Source of the DNA: Elusimicrobiota bacterium
GTDB lineage: Bacteria > Elusimicrobiota > Endomicrobiia > CG1-02-37-114 > XYA2-FULL-39-19
Direction of reading: 5' to 3'
DNA length: 51,027 nucleotides
Assembly (NCBI GenBank): GCA_018816525.1
Contig: JAHIVV010000048.1
Coordinates: forward strand, 1-51,027
Positions 1-9,282 of this stretch are shown piece by piece (positions within the stretch are counted from its first letter, which is position 1; the number at the start of each line of letters is the position of its first letter). Made by a program: the position numbers and the translations under genes. The notes below the pieces were generated by a model, which worked only from the letters and a program-made list of their open reading frames with translations, had not been told where the DNA came from and made no database searches.

Positions 1-2
1 AC

Positions 3-824
3 CGTTCTCTTACTTTTGACGGCAATAAAACCATTTATACCGCCACCGCCTGCCTGCATGACGCTTCCTTATATATGGATGCTAAAGGCGGCAGGATCTT
101 TTCCTATGATATTGAATCAAAGAAATACGAGACCCTGGCTGCCCCTTTTCCGCACAATTACATACAGACAATCACCCTGGATATGAAGCGGCGGATAATT
201 TATGCGATGACCTATCCGAATTTTAATTTAATACGTTTTGATATTGACACCAGGAAAGTAACAAACATTGGGTTTATGGGAAGCATTACTCATATATCAG
301 CCCTGGATGACAAAGGCAGGTTCTGGGGAACGTGGCACCAGCGCCACCATAAATTTTACCGTTATGACCCTGACGCTAACAAAGTGGAATTTTTTGATTT
401 TAACATACCCAATGCTACCGGCGGCACAATGTATGCCGGCGCGGGCCCTGTAGACACTATGATTAACGGTGGGGACGGTTTTATTTACATTGGGATAACC
501 GACGGCGCGCTTGTAAGATTAGACCCGGAAAAATTAAAAATTGAGTTTTTAGGCAAACCTTTTGCCGAAGGAAGGATGCCGGGCCTGGAAATAGGCAGTG
601 ATAATTTGATTTATGGAATCGGCGGAGATGATGGGAAGAGTTTTCTTTTCACTTATGACCGTTCAAAAAGATCGTTTAATATTCTCGGTGAGATTAAAGA
701 ACCGGGCGGGATTGGATGCCACAGGTCGCACGATATCGCGATAGTTGACAAAAAAACTATTTATGTAGCAGAATCCGATAACCCGAGGCGGGCCTGCTAC
801 TTATGGGAATGTAAACTTGTATGA
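3..824 (+). CDS. Beta-propeller (SMP-30/NHL-like) protein, 5' end outside window
   Basis: The frame is open from the first bases of the window, so the N-terminus lies upstream; the first in-frame ATG at 75 is internal. About 273 codons are visible. The sequence is a series of roughly 45-residue beta-rich units with recurring Tyr-Asp and Gly-Asp-Asp turns (for example FSYDIES, LIRFDIDT, LVRLDPEKL, LFTYDRSKR). This pattern is typical of six- or seven-bladed propellers of the SMP-30/strictosidine-synthase/NHL type. No catalytic residues can be assigned with confidence. It ends 65 bases before a glycoside-hydrolase-like gene on the same strand, so a role in sugar or polymer handling is a reasonable inference only. 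The fold call is moderately sure; the function is unknown. Confidence 0.6.
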   Translation, partial: RSLTFDGNKTIYTATACLHDASLYMDAKGGRIFSYDIESKKYETLAAPFPHNYIQTITLDMKRRIIYAMTYPNFNLIRFDIDTRKVTNIGFMGSITHISALDDKGRFWGTWHQRHHKFYRYDPDANKVEFFDFNIPNATGGTMYAGAGPVDTMINGGDGFIYIGITDGALVRLDPEKLKIEFLGKPFAEGRMPGLEIGSDNLIYGIGGDDGKSFLFTYDRSKRSFNILGEIKEPGGIGCHRSHDIAIVDKKTIYVAESDNPRRACYLWECKLV

Positions 825-889
825 TTCCTTAATTTTCTGGCAAAAAAAATATATTCGTTTCTGGATAAACAATTAAAAAAGGGGTAATT

Positions 890-2839
890 ATGATTACTAA
901 CAGCGGGCCAAAATGTTTTATCATGGGGTTTCATTATACTTTACAGTATGGGCGCAGGACAAGAATAAAGGTTTTGAATACAGTTGATATTGGCGGCCAT
1001 ATTTTTGAAGAGTGGTATGAAAGGATGCATACCTACGAAGAACTCAAAAAAATAGCAGATGCAGGCTATAACCTGCTGGAAACTCACTTTTTATACGGTT
1101 TCGGATTAAAAAGCGAGAGGGAAGAAATAGAACGCACTAAATTATTTGTGGAAAATGCGCATAAAGCTGGAATAAAAGTTCTGGGGTATTTCCAGTTTTT
1201 TTCAATTCAATCAGAAACTTTTTTTCTGGATTATCCTGAATTGCAATCAATGCTTCAGATAGATGAATACGGCAAACCTTACAAATACGCATCTACGTAT
1301 GACCGGAATGTATTATGTTTCTCCTATCCCGAAGTACAAAAATACTATCTGGACGGCGTTGAACTTGGGTTAAATTACTGTGATTTAGACGGAATCCGCC
1401 TGGATAATGATTATTATAAAGGCTGTTATTGCCAGAGATGCCTGGAGCAGTTCAGGGAGTATCTTAAAGAAACATATTCCCGGGAAAAATGCAAAATGGT
1501 TTTTGGTATTTCTTCGCTGGAAGGTGTTCAATTTCCTTCAGCCCGGAATTATATATGTAACGATCCCCTGTGGATGGAGATGATAAAGTTCCGCCAGATA
1601 CAGCGCCAGAAGATGATAAAATTAATACGCGATAAAGTAAAAAGTACAAAGGAAGGCGCAATTTTTGGCGGCAACCCTACCATAGGCAGAAGATCCGACC
1701 AGGTATCTTATGTGAATATTTACATACCGGATCTTGGCGAAACACACGATTTAGTCTGCGCAGAAAATCTTCTCTTCCCTCAAAGCCTGAGAAATTCCAT
1801 ACGGCATCAATCGGAAATTTACCAGCACGGCAATGCCAGTGGTTTCAAGGTATATGCCTCGCACCATCATTTAAACAAAAACGGCAGTTACAGGTTTCCC
1901 AATGACAGCAATGAAGTAATGTTATCATTATGCGAAGGCCTGGCGTTCGGCGGGCATTGTGCTGCTTCAACCTGGGGAATGCGCCTGGATAACGATGGGA
2001 AGTCTGCGCTATACGAACGCCCGGAATACTTGAACCCTCAAAGAGATGTGGCTAAGTTTTTAGAACAGCATCCTGGTTTATATGATAATGTAAAACATGC
2101 TTCCCAGGCAGGCATATATTATAACAGGGAAAGCATAACGGCTGATTTTAACCATTGCTGGAATTCCTTGCAGGGCTTACAGCAAATTCTGTTGCAAAAT
2201 AAAATTCCTTTTTCTTTCGTTTATGGAGAAAAGCCTGAATTGCTTCAAAATATAGATTTGTTGATTGTTCCTGATGTCCGCTTGATGAAAAATGCGGAGT
2301 TGGAAGCATTAGAAAAATTCCTGGAAGGCCCGAAAGGCGGGAAAATTATTTTTACCGGTGAATCTTGTGCTCATGATGAATATTTTCTTAAAAGAAAAAC
2401 CGGTGTGTTGGATAACTTGAAGGATAATGAAAATGCTTTATGGCTTGAGGATGCGCCCGAAAAGCTGGATTTTAAAAAAGGGTTCGATTTCAGGCCGAAT
2501 AAATGGCTGTTGAATACGTACTATCCGCCAAAAGCAAAAAAAATGGTTGATGCAATTACAAAACAGCTGGGCCTTCGGAAAAAGTTATTTACGGTTAAGT
2601 CAAAAATATTTGTTACAGCCGACATTTACAAAAAAGACGATATTTACTTTTTGCATCTGTTAAATTACGAAAACAATAAAAAGTGCAATGCAGAAATAAC
2701 CTGGAACGGAGCTTATAAAAACGCGGAGATATTTTCTCCGGAAAAGGATGTTACAGTAAATATAAACAAAAAAACCAAAAAAATAGAAGTCAAAAATTTA
2801 AAAACTTATGCGGTATTAAAAATTGGCACGGAGAAATAA
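890..2839 (+). CDS. TIM-barrel glycoside-hydrolase-like protein with GATase-like domain
   Basis: The 649-residue protein begins at an ATG with a purine-rich site (aaaaaaggggt) just upstream. Residues about 1-390 look like a GH42/GHL-type TIM barrel: an ETHFLYG strand near 64-70, and DGIRLDN at 167-173 in the position of a catalytic-strand acid. A Cys cluster (C179, C181, C184, then F188) follows, of the kind common in these uncharacterised hydrolase families. Residues about 405-510 resemble the class I glutamine-amidotransferase-like (beta-galactosidase trimerisation) domain, with the motif DLLIVPDVRLM followed by GGKIIFTGES. The C-terminal 90 residues are beta-rich, as in accessory domains. 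No signal peptide is seen, so it probably acts in the cytoplasm on imported oligosaccharides. The substrate cannot be read from the sequence. Confidence 0.65.
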   Translation: MITNSGPKCFIMGFHYTLQYGRRTRIKVLNTVDIGGHIFEEWYERMHTYEELKKIADAGYNLLETHFLYGFGLKSEREEIERTKLFVENAHKAGIKVLGYFQFFSIQSETFFLDYPELQSMLQIDEYGKPYKYASTYDRNVLCFSYPEVQKYYLDGVELGLNYCDLDGIRLDNDYYKGCYCQRCLEQFREYLKETYSREKCKMVFGISSLEGVQFPSARNYICNDPLWMEMIKFRQIQRQKMIKLIRDKVKSTKEGAIFGGNPTIGRRSDQVSYVNIYIPDLGETHDLVCAENLLFPQSLRNSIRHQSEIYQHGNASGFKVYASHHHLNKNGSYRFPNDSNEVMLSLCEGLAFGGHCAASTWGMRLDNDGKSALYERPEYLNPQRDVAKFLEQHPGLYDNVKHASQAGIYYNRESITADFNHCWNSLQGLQQILLQNKIPFSFVYGEKPELLQNIDLLIVPDVRLMKNAELEALEKFLEGPKGGKIIFTGESCAHDEYFLKRKTGVLDNLKDNENALWLEDAPEKLDFKKGFDFRPNKWLLNTYYPPKAKKMVDAITKQLGLRKKLFTVKSKIFVTADIYKKDDIYFLHLLNYENNKKCNAEITWNGAYKNAEIFSPEKDVTVNINKKTKKIEVKNLKTYAVLKIGTEK

Positions 2840-2917
2840 TCCACTTTTGACCCATCCCCAGGTTTGATTTGCAGTTACATTATACCTCTTTGTTTACTAG
2901 TTGTAGTCGGCCTCACC

Positions 2918-2946
2918 TTTACTTCTTCTTGTTTTTTTGCTATAGT
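2918..2946 (+). promoter_or_regulatory. Promoter of yggS, near-leaderless
   Basis: TTTACT (2918-2923), a 17-base spacer, then TATAGT (2941-2946). The expected start point is near 2953, only 3 bases before the GTG at 2956. There is no Shine-Dalgarno sequence before that GTG. Confidence 0.65.
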
Positions 2947-2955
2947 AATAAGATA

Positions 2956-3660
2956 GTGATTAGTGATAATCTTAACCAAATACGCGAAAAAATAGCTAAA
3001 TCTGCTCAAAAAACAGGTAGGAAAGTAGATGAAATCACACTTGTCGCTGTCACTAAGACGGTAGAAATTGACAAAATTGAAGAATTAATAGGCCTTGGTG
3101 TTAAAAATATTGGGGAGAATCGTATTCAGTCCGCAACTACAAAATTTGAAGCGCTTTCTTCGGCTTCGAAGACTGATTGCCTTCCGCTAAACACCAGCTG
3201 GCACATGATAGGCCACTTGCAATCAAATAAGGCAAAAAAAGCCGTAGAATTGTTTGATTTTATACAATCTGTTGACAGCCCGAACCTGGCAAAAGAGATA
3301 AATAAACAAGCACAAAAGTTAAAGAAAAACATTAAGTGTCTAATTGAAATTAAAGTATCTGAAGAACCATCAAAATTCGGTATTTTTGAAGATAATATTA
3401 AAGCATTACTTGATATTATTCCTGAGCTAAAAAACGTCGTTTTTTGCGGAATAATGACAATGGCTCCATTTTTCGAAGATCCTGAAAAAGCAAGGCCATA
3501 CTTTAACAAAGCAAAAAGAACGATGGATGACATCAAGCACTTGTTAAATGAACCTTATTCAAAGACCCCGATTCTTTCAATGGGCATGTCGAACGACTTT
3601 GAAGCGGCAATTGAAGAAGGCTCAAATATGGTTAGAATCGGCACAGCGCTTTATAAATGA
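2956..3660 (+). CDS. yggS: YggS-family PLP homeostasis protein
   Basis: This 234-residue single-domain type III alanine-racemase-fold protein binds pyridoxal phosphate and is known in the family to buffer cellular PLP and affect amino-acid pools. Visible motifs are TLVAVTKTV with PLP Lys34, GENRIQ, HMIGHLQSNKAK, and the C-terminal phosphate-binding stretch SMGMSNDFEAAIEEGSNMV. The open frame extends upstream to 2869, but that extension reads as non-homologous hydrophobic sequence. I therefore place the start at GTG 2956, where homology begins (ISDNLNQIREKI). A TTTACT-17-TATAGT promoter ends 9 bases before this GTG. The gene overlaps proC by four bases (ATGA), the classical yggS-proC pairing. 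Confidence 0.9.
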   Translation: MISDNLNQIREKIAKSAQKTGRKVDEITLVAVTKTVEIDKIEELIGLGVKNIGENRIQSATTKFEALSSASKTDCLPLNTSWHMIGHLQSNKAKKAVELFDFIQSVDSPNLAKEINKQAQKLKKNIKCLIEIKVSEEPSKFGIFEDNIKALLDIIPELKNVVFCGIMTMAPFFEDPEKARPYFNKAKRTMDDIKHLLNEPYSKTPILSMGMSNDFEAAIEEGSNMVRIGTALYK

Positions 3661-4454
3661 AAACTGACAAAATACTCTTTTTAGGCGCCGGGAACATGGC
3701 AGAATCGATTATTTCCGGACTCATTAATTCAAACAGCTTTTTGAAACACAGGATAACTGCAACAGATATCAGAAAAGAGAGATTAAGCTATCTTTCAAAA
3801 AAGTATGGGATATCCATTTCTCCAAAAAACATTGGTTCGTACGACATCCTAGTGATTGCAGTTAAACCTCAACAAATGCCTGATTTACTGGCTGGACTAT
3901 CCGGTAAAATAACAAAAAAACAGACTGTTGTTTCAGTAGCCGCAGGGATAAGCACCTCATTTATTGAAAAATTTCTTGGCAAAGTGCCGGTTATCCGCAC
4001 AATGCCGAATACGCCGGTATTCGTAAGAGAAGGCATGGCGGCTCTTTGTGCCGGCAAATACGCATCCAAAAATAATTCAAATCGTGCGGCCACCCTATTT
4101 AGTTGTGCGGGTAAAACAATAGTTTTGTCTGAGAAACACTTTGATACGGTTACTTCAATTTCAGGATCAGGCCCGGCTTACTTGTTTTATTTTGCTGAGT
4201 CAATGATAAAAGCTGCTGAAAAGATGGGGTTAGACAAAACCACAGCCAAAACTCTTGTTATACAGACTTTATTCGGCGCAAGCAAAATGTTAAGAAGCTC
4301 TGGCGAAGCGCCAGAACTTCTCAGGCAGAGAGTAACTTCGCCCGGCGGAACAACCGAGCAGGCGATTAAATATTTTGAAGCAAAAAAATTGAAAACTATA
4401 GTTCTTGAAGCCGTTAAATGCGCAAAAAAACGCTCAAAAGAACTTACAAAATAG
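3657..4454 (+). CDS. proC: Pyrroline-5-carboxylate reductase
   Basis: It reduces pyrroline-5-carboxylate to proline with NAD(P)H, the last step of proline synthesis. The 265 residues match the family length. The N-terminal Rossmann motif FLGAGNMAESI is at about 8-18, followed by AVKPQQM, RTMPNTPVFVREGM, the SGSGPAYLFYFAE helix and the conserved dimerisation and active-site stretch VTSPGGTTEQAI. The start overlaps the yggS stop (ATGA), indicating translational coupling. proA, the preceding step, is in the window at 21926, in a different operon. Confidence 0.95.
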   Translation: MKTDKILFLGAGNMAESIISGLINSNSFLKHRITATDIRKERLSYLSKKYGISISPKNIGSYDILVIAVKPQQMPDLLAGLSGKITKKQTVVSVAAGISTSFIEKFLGKVPVIRTMPNTPVFVREGMAALCAGKYASKNNSNRAATLFSCAGKTIVLSEKHFDTVTSISGSGPAYLFYFAESMIKAAEKMGLDKTTAKTLVIQTLFGASKMLRSSGEAPELLRQRVTSPGGTTEQAIKYFEAKKLKTIVLEAVKCAKKRSKELTK

Positions 4455-4497
4455 CCGGCTAAAAAAGCCAGCAATTTATTAGGGGGTTTAAACCCGT

Positions 4498-4761
4498 ATG
4501 ATTATCAAAGTCCGCGTGATACCAAATTCAAAGAAAACGGAGATTGTATCACGGCTTGGTTCTATCCTCAGGGTTAAAATTCATGCTCCTGCCGTGGAAG
4601 ACAAGGCAAACAAACTGCTGATTAAATTTCTAGCAGAGTTTTTTGAAGTGAAACAATCGAAAATTTTCCTAAGGCGCGGCCATCGCGGCAGAGAAAAAAT
4701 TATCGAAATAGAAGGCCGCAGCGAAGAAGAACTGCATCAATCGCTCGAAACCATTCCGTAA
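4498..4761 (+). CDS. yggU: YggU/DUF167 family protein
   Basis: This small 87-residue protein is of the DUF167 fold. It shows the family pattern IKVRVIPNSKKTEI near the N-terminus, then VKIHAPAVEDKANKLLIKFLAEFF and a terminal SKIFLRRGHRGREKIIEIEG. The biochemical role is unknown. Members are commonly found beside yggS and proC, as here. A gggg-containing stretch lies about 10 bases before the ATG. The 43-base gap after proC holds no other clear signal. Confidence 0.85.
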   Translation: MIIKVRVIPNSKKTEIVSRLGSILRVKIHAPAVEDKANKLLIKFLAEFFEVKQSKIFLRRGHRGREKIIEIEGRSEEELHQSLETIP

Positions 4762-4775
4762 ATTGAAAGAAACAA

Positions 4776-5828
4776 ATGAAAAACATTAGGCCTTTTTACT
4801 GGAAAAATTCTAACTTGTTCCTGATTGATCAGAAACAATTGCCTCAGGATATAATTTACGTCAGGGCAGGAAACCATCAGCAGGCCGCAGCCGCCATCAA
4901 AAATATGGTAGTCAGGGGCGCTCCGGCTATCGGCATAACCGCCGCTTTCGGCATGGCTCTGGCTTGTAATGAAAAAAAATTCAAAAATACCGCTGAACTT
5001 TTAAAATATACGTTTAAAGCCGGTGAAGCGTTAAAGAAATCCAGGCCCACTGCTGTAAACCTTTCCTGGGCCGTTGAGAGGATGAAAGAAAAAATTTCGG
5101 AATTCATAGCAATTGCACCCGAAAAGTTCAAAACAGAAAAAGAAAAAATCACATTCGTGCAAAAATCTGCCGAGAAAGAAGCGCTTAATATCTGGGCGGA
5201 AGATATAGAAATGAACAAGAAAATAAGTAAATTCGGCGCAAAACTATTCAAAAAAAATACAAACGTAATTACCCACTGCAATGCCGGGGCGCTGGCAACC
5301 GGGGGTATCGGCACGGCAGTCGGAGTAATAACTGAAGCCTACAGGCAGAAAAAAGTAAAAATGGTTTACGCTGATGAAACCAGGCCTTACCTGCAGGGCG
5401 CCAGGTTAACCACCTGGGAATTTAAACAACAGAATATTCCCGTTACATTGATAACCGACAACATGGCCGGCTATATCATGAAAACCGAAAATGTAAAAGC
5501 CATTGTCGTAGGCGCTGACAGAATCACAACAAATGGCGATACAGCTAATAAAATTGGCACGTATTCGCTTTCCATACTTGCAAAATACCACAACGTTCCT
5601 TTTTATGTTGCAGCACCCGGTTCAACAATCGACACAGGTAAGAAAACAGGAAGAGAAATACCTATAGAAGAACGTTCCTGGGACGAAGTTACAAACATAG
5701 GAGATAAATGCATTGCTCCAAAAAATATAAAAGTCCGCCATCCTGCATTTGATGTTACACCCTCGAAATTGATAACTGCAATAATAACCGAAAAAGGCGT
5801 CTTTAGATATCCTTACAATTTCAAATAA
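4776..5828 (+). CDS. mtnA: S-methyl-5-thioribose-1-phosphate isomerase
   Basis: It converts methylthioribose-1-phosphate to methylthioribulose-1-phosphate in the methionine salvage pathway. The 350 residues are the usual MtnA length. Visible family marks are VVRGAPAIGITAAFG (46-60), the catalytic Cys168 in THCNAGALATGGIGTA, and the catalytic Asp248 in VVGADRITTNGDTANKIGTY. The presence of both active-site residues and the methionine-salvage-type N-terminus argues against an eIF2B-alpha or ribose-1,5-bisphosphate isomerase. No other mtn gene is in the window. A tRNA gene starts two bases after its stop codon. Confidence 0.93.
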   Translation: MKNIRPFYWKNSNLFLIDQKQLPQDIIYVRAGNHQQAAAAIKNMVVRGAPAIGITAAFGMALACNEKKFKNTAELLKYTFKAGEALKKSRPTAVNLSWAVERMKEKISEFIAIAPEKFKTEKEKITFVQKSAEKEALNIWAEDIEMNKKISKFGAKLFKKNTNVITHCNAGALATGGIGTAVGVITEAYRQKKVKMVYADETRPYLQGARLTTWEFKQQNIPVTLITDNMAGYIMKTENVKAIVVGADRITTNGDTANKIGTYSLSILAKYHNVPFYVAAPGSTIDTGKKTGREIPIEERSWDEVTNIGDKCIAPKNIKVRHPAFDVTPSKLITAIITEKGVFRYPYNFK

Positions 5829-5829
5829 T

Positions 5830-5902
5830 GGGGCCATAGCTCAACTGGGAGAGCGCTGCGTTCGCAACGCAGAGGCTGAGGGTTCAAATCCCTTTGGCTC
5901 CA
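5830..5902 (+). tRNA. tRNA-Ala (anticodon CGC)
   Basis: The 73 bases fold into a full cloverleaf. The acceptor arms GGGGCCA and TGGCTCC pair over 7 bp, with G3-U70 in the third position, the alanine identity pair. The D stem is GCTC/GAGC. The anticodon stem CTGCG/CGCAG encloses loop TTCGCAA, anticodon CGC. The T arm has the TTCAAAT loop. The discriminator is A and CCA is not encoded. It lies inside an operon, one base after the mtnA stop and eight bases before the tilS ATG. Confidence 0.96.
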
Positions 5903-5910
5903 TTTCTTTT

Positions 5911-6897
5911 ATGAAACTAATCTACGAAAAATTCCTGGCACACGTTCGTGAAAACCAACTCATCAAACCTACAGACAAAATTCTGGCGGCCGTTTCCTGC
6001 GGGCCTGATTCCGTCTGCATGCTTAACCTGCTTTTAACTCTCAGGAAAAAACTCGGCTTTAACCTGGGAATTGCCTATATTAACCATAACCTAAGGCCGA
6101 ATGAAGTAAAAAATGAAGTAAAATTTATTTTAAAAACCGGCGTTAATTTAAAATTGCCTGTTTACATCGAAAGTGTCAGGATAAAAAAATCCAAATCCGG
6201 GGTAGAATCTGAAGCCAGAAAAGTAAGATACGGCGCGTTGGCCGAAATCGCAAATCATAACGGCTATAACGTAATCGCAACAGGGCACACTCTGGACGAT
6301 CTTGCTGAAACAGTTTTGTTAAACCTCGTAAGGTCCAGGTGCGAGGAGGGAATAACAGCAATTCCCGTAAAAAGACAGCTCACCGGCAAGGATATTCTAA
6401 TAATCCGGCCCCTGCTTTCTTTAAAAAAACAGGAAATCCTTGCCTACTTAAAAGACAGGCACATTAAATACTGCTTTGACAGCTCCAATAAAGATGTAAA
6501 TTTCTCCAGAAATTTAATCAGGCACGAGATTTTACCAAAACTTTTAAAAATTAACCGGCAGGTATTCGAACATTTTGCAAACCTTTCAAAATATTCAGAT
6601 TTAAAAGAAACCTATTTTGATAAAATTGCCGAAACAGCTCAAAAAGCCGCGGTTAGGCTTAATTATAATTACGTAACGCTTGATTTAAAAACGTTTTTTA
6701 AGTATAATCCATACCTGAGATGGAAACTTCTGAAAAGCATCCTGTCTAAATTAAACATTCAGGACTATTCAAAATCCATTCAAGAGATATTTCAGTTTTT
6801 GGCTTCCGCCAAAGGCGGCAAGAACAAAATAATACTGAAAAATATTTCAATCGAACGAAAAGGGGACGATCTTGTTTTTAAGAAAACACAAAAATGA
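5911..6897 (+). CDS. tilS: tRNA(Ile)-lysidine synthase
   Basis: It ligates lysine to C34 of tRNA-Ile(CAU) with ATP, which changes its codon from AUG to AUA. The 328 residues correspond to the short TilS form (N-terminal PP-loop ATPase plus a reduced C-terminal part). The PP-loop is at 26-36 and reads SCGPDS at 29-34, where the family consensus is SGGxDS. Further motifs are INHNLR, the GVESEARKVRYGAL segment, ATGHTLDDLAETVLLNL and the RPLLSLKKQEI region. Only eight pyrimidine-rich bases separate it from the tRNA 3' end, so it has no Shine-Dalgarno sequence. It overlaps ftsH by four bases. Confidence 0.92.
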   Translation: MKLIYEKFLAHVRENQLIKPTDKILAAVSCGPDSVCMLNLLLTLRKKLGFNLGIAYINHNLRPNEVKNEVKFILKTGVNLKLPVYIESVRIKKSKSGVESEARKVRYGALAEIANHNGYNVIATGHTLDDLAETVLLNLVRSRCEEGITAIPVKRQLTGKDILIIRPLLSLKKQEILAYLKDRHIKYCFDSSNKDVNFSRNLIRHEILPKLLKINRQVFEHFANLSKYSDLKETYFDKIAETAQKAAVRLNYNYVTLDLKTFFKYNPYLRWKLLKSILSKLNIQDYSKSIQEIFQFLASAKGGKNKIILKNISIERKGDDLVFKKTQK

Positions 6898-8726
6898 AAA
6901 ATAAAAATGTTTTTAAAGGGCTTTTCATCTGGGTATTGGTTTTCTTCGGGCTTTTTATGCTTCTAAAACCGTTATCAATGATGCAGGCAGAAGAAGAAAT
7001 CCCCTATTCACAATTCAGGGTTCTAATAAAAAACAATCAGATTAAAGACGTAAAAATAAAGAGCGACCTCATCAGGGGCGCCTATCTTTCGGACAAAGGC
7101 AAGGAAGTTTTATTCAAAACCTTGCCCGTAAACGACCCAAAACTTGTAGAAGAACTTGAAGCAAACAATGTAAAATATTCCGCTGAAAATGAGCATACTT
7201 TGTTGATTGCAATTTTAAGCAATGTCGGCTGGATAATACTGTTTGTTGCTCTCTACTATTTTGTTATGCGCCAGATGCAGGGCGGGGGCAAGCAGGTGCT
7301 TGCATTCGGAAGAAGCAAAGCAAAAATGCAGGGCGTTAAGAAAACCAAAGTTACTTTCGCCGATGTTGCAGGATGCGATGAAGCGAAGGAAGAACTTAAA
7401 GAAATAATTGAGTTTTTAAAAGACCCGGCAAAGTTTCAAAAGCTGGGAGGGAAAATACCCAAAGGCGTAATTTTATACGGAGCGCCGGGTACCGGAAAAA
7501 CTATGCTTGCAAAAGCAGTTGCCGGCGAGGCCGGTGTTCCCTTCTTCTCATCAAGCGGAAGTGAATTTGTTGAAATGTTTGTAGGTGTAGGCGCCAGCCG
7601 GGTAAGAGACCTTTTTGAACAAGGCCGCAAAAGCGCGCCCTGCCTGCTTTTTATCGACGAGCTTGACGCAGTCGGCAGGCACAGGTTCTCCGGTATCGGC
7701 GGAGGCCACGATGAAAGGGAACAGACATTAAACCAACTGCTTGTAGAAATGGACGGTTTTGACACAAAAGAAGGTGTAATTCTTATTGCCGCAACAAACA
7801 GGCCTGATGTACTGGATCCGGCATTGATGAGGCCCGGCAGGTTTGACCGCCATGTAGTTGTTCCGACACCCGACCTCAAAGGCAGGCAGCAAATCCTGGA
7901 AGTTCACGCAAAAAACATAAAATTTGAAAAAGCTGTCGACCTGAACGTTATTGCAAGAAGGACACCCGGATTTGTGGGCGCTGACCTGGCGAATCTTGTA
8001 AATGAAGCGGCGCTATTAGCCGCAAGAAAAAATAAAACCGGCGTTGAAATGACCGAGCTTGAAGAAGCCATTGACAGGGTAATTGCCGGGCCGGAAAGAA
8101 AATCCAGAATGATTTCAGACAGAGAAAAAAAGATCATAGCCTACCACGAATCAGGGCACGCCTTGATTGCAAAACTTATTCCGGAATCAGACCCGGTACA
8201 TAAAGTTTCAATAATCCCAAGAGGACCCGCTCTGGGCTACACGCTGCAGCTGCCGATTGAAGACAGGTATCTGGTAACAAAAACTGAAATACTTGCACGG
8301 CTGGCTGCTATGCTTGGCGGAAGAATGGCCGAAATACTTGTATTCAACGAACAAACTACAGGGTCGCAGAATGACCTGATAAAAGCAACAGAAATAGCCA
8401 CAAAAATGGTTTGTGAATACGGAATGAGCCAGAAGCTCGGTTCTCTTACGTTAAGAAAACGCGAAGAAGAAACTTTCCTGGGCAGGGACATTGTTCAGAG
8501 AGAACGCCAATATTCCGAAAATACCGCCCAAATCATCGATGAAGAAATAAAGAGAATAATTTCTGAATGCGAAGGCAGGGCAAAAAACCTGCTTGAGCAG
8601 AACATGGGAACATTAAAACGATTGGCTGAAAAATTAATTGAAAAAGAAATTCTGGACTCTGAAGAAGTCGAAAAAATAATTAAGGGTGAAGAAATAACAA
8701 ATGGAACAACGCAAACAGCAAATTGA
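6894..8726 (+). CDS. ftsH: ATP-dependent zinc metalloprotease FtsH
   Basis: This membrane-anchored AAA+ protease degrades misfolded membrane proteins and regulatory proteins. The 610 residues run as follows: TM1 at about 6-25, a short extracytoplasmic domain, TM2 at about 103-125, then the AAA module with Walker A GAPGTGKT at 196-203, pore motif FVGVGA, Walker [10 protein letters not shown], and the second region of homology [19 protein letters not shown]. The peptidase part has zinc motif HESGH at 418-422 and a distal Asp in [11 protein letters not shown]. All key residues are present. The start overlaps tilS (ATGA), and its end overlaps folE by 26 bases. Confidence 0.97.
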   Translation: MKNKNVFKGLFIWVLVFFGLFMLLKPLSMMQAEEEIPYSQFRVLIKNNQIKDVKIKSDLIRGAYLSDKGKEVLFKTLPVNDPKLVEELEANNVKYSAENEHTLLIAILSNVGWIILFVALYYFVMRQMQGGGKQVLAFGRSKAKMQGVKKTKVTFADVAGCDEAKEELKEIIEFLKDPAKFQKLGGKIPKGVILYGAPGTGKTMLAKAVAGEAGVPFFSSSGSEFVEMFVGVGASRVRDLFEQGRKSAPCLLFIDELDAVGRHRFSGIGGGHDEREQTLNQLLVEMDGFDTKEGVILIAATNRPDVLDPALMRPGRFDRHVVVPTPDLKGRQQILEVHAKNIKFEKAVDLNVIARRTPGFVGADLANLVNEAALLAARKNKTGVEMTELEEAIDRVIAGPERKSRMISDREKKIIAYHESGHALIAKLIPESDPVHKVSIIPRGPALGYTLQLPIEDRYLVTKTEILARLAAMLGGRMAEILVFNEQTTGSQNDLIKATEIATKMVCEYGMSQKLGSLTLRKREEETFLGRDIVQRERQYSENTAQIIDEEIKRIISECEGRAKNLLEQNMGTLKRLAEKLIEKEILDSEEVEKIIKGEEITNGTTQTAN

Positions 8727-9282
8727 TAAGCCCAGAGTGGCAAAAGCTATAAGAGAACTGCTCATCGCCATAGGCGAAAATCCTGACAGAGAGGGATTAA
8801 AAGACACGCCGAAACGCGTAAGCAATTTCTATGTTGAAGCCCTAAGCGGGCAATCCCAGAAAGCCGAAGAAGTACTTTCAATCTACTACGAAGAAGAACA
8901 ATATGACGAAATAGTCCTGATAAAAAATATTCCTTTCTACTCGCTGTGCGAGCATCACCTTCTGCCTTTCTACGGTAAAATTCATATTGCTTATATACCT
9001 CATAAAAAACGCCTGTTGGGAATTTCAAAACTTGCCCGGCTGGTAGAAATGTATTCAAGAAGGCTGCAACTTCAGGAAAGGATAACAAAACACATTGCTG
9101 ATACGCTTGTGAAACTCGCAAAACCCTTGGGAGTACTCGTAATCGCAGAGGCGGAGCATCTTTGTTTTTCCATGAGAGGCGTAAAGAAACCAGGCACAAC
9201 AATTGTGACATCCGCAGTAAGAGGCACTTTCTTGAAAGACGCAAAAACCAGGGCTGAAGCATTGAGTTTAATCAAGAAATGA
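8701..9282 (+). CDS. folE: GTP cyclohydrolase I
   Basis: It converts GTP to 7,8-dihydroneopterin triphosphate, the entry step to folate (and possibly queuosine) synthesis. The 193 residues match FolE1. Zinc ligands are visible as C83 and H86 in SLCEHHLLPF and C155 in HLCFSMRGV. The substrate-binding region GISKLARLVEMYSRRLQLQERI is intact. The ATG lies within the last 26 bases of ftsH in another frame; residues such as ENPDREGLKDTPKRV right after it confirm the start. folP follows with an ATGA overlap, so the two folate genes are coupled. Confidence 0.95.
   Translation: MEQRKQQIDKPRVAKAIRELLIAIGENPDREGLKDTPKRVSNFYVEALSGQSQKAEEVLSIYYEEEQYDEIVLIKNIPFYSLCEHHLLPFYGKIHIAYIPHKKRLLGISKLARLVEMYSRRLQLQERITKHIADTLVKLAKPLGVLVIAEAEHLCFSMRGVKKPGTTIVTSAVRGTFLKDAKTRAEALSLIKK

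Noticed and set aside
2869-2955. Longer N-terminus for yggS from ATG 2869
   Set aside because: The added 29 residues are non-homologous, and the TTTACT-17-TATAGT promoter lies inside them, so the GTG at 2956 is preferred.
8762-9262. Minus-strand open frame of about 166 codons opposite folE
   Set aside because: folE is certain from its zinc motifs; the antisense frame has shadow composition and no ribosome-binding site.
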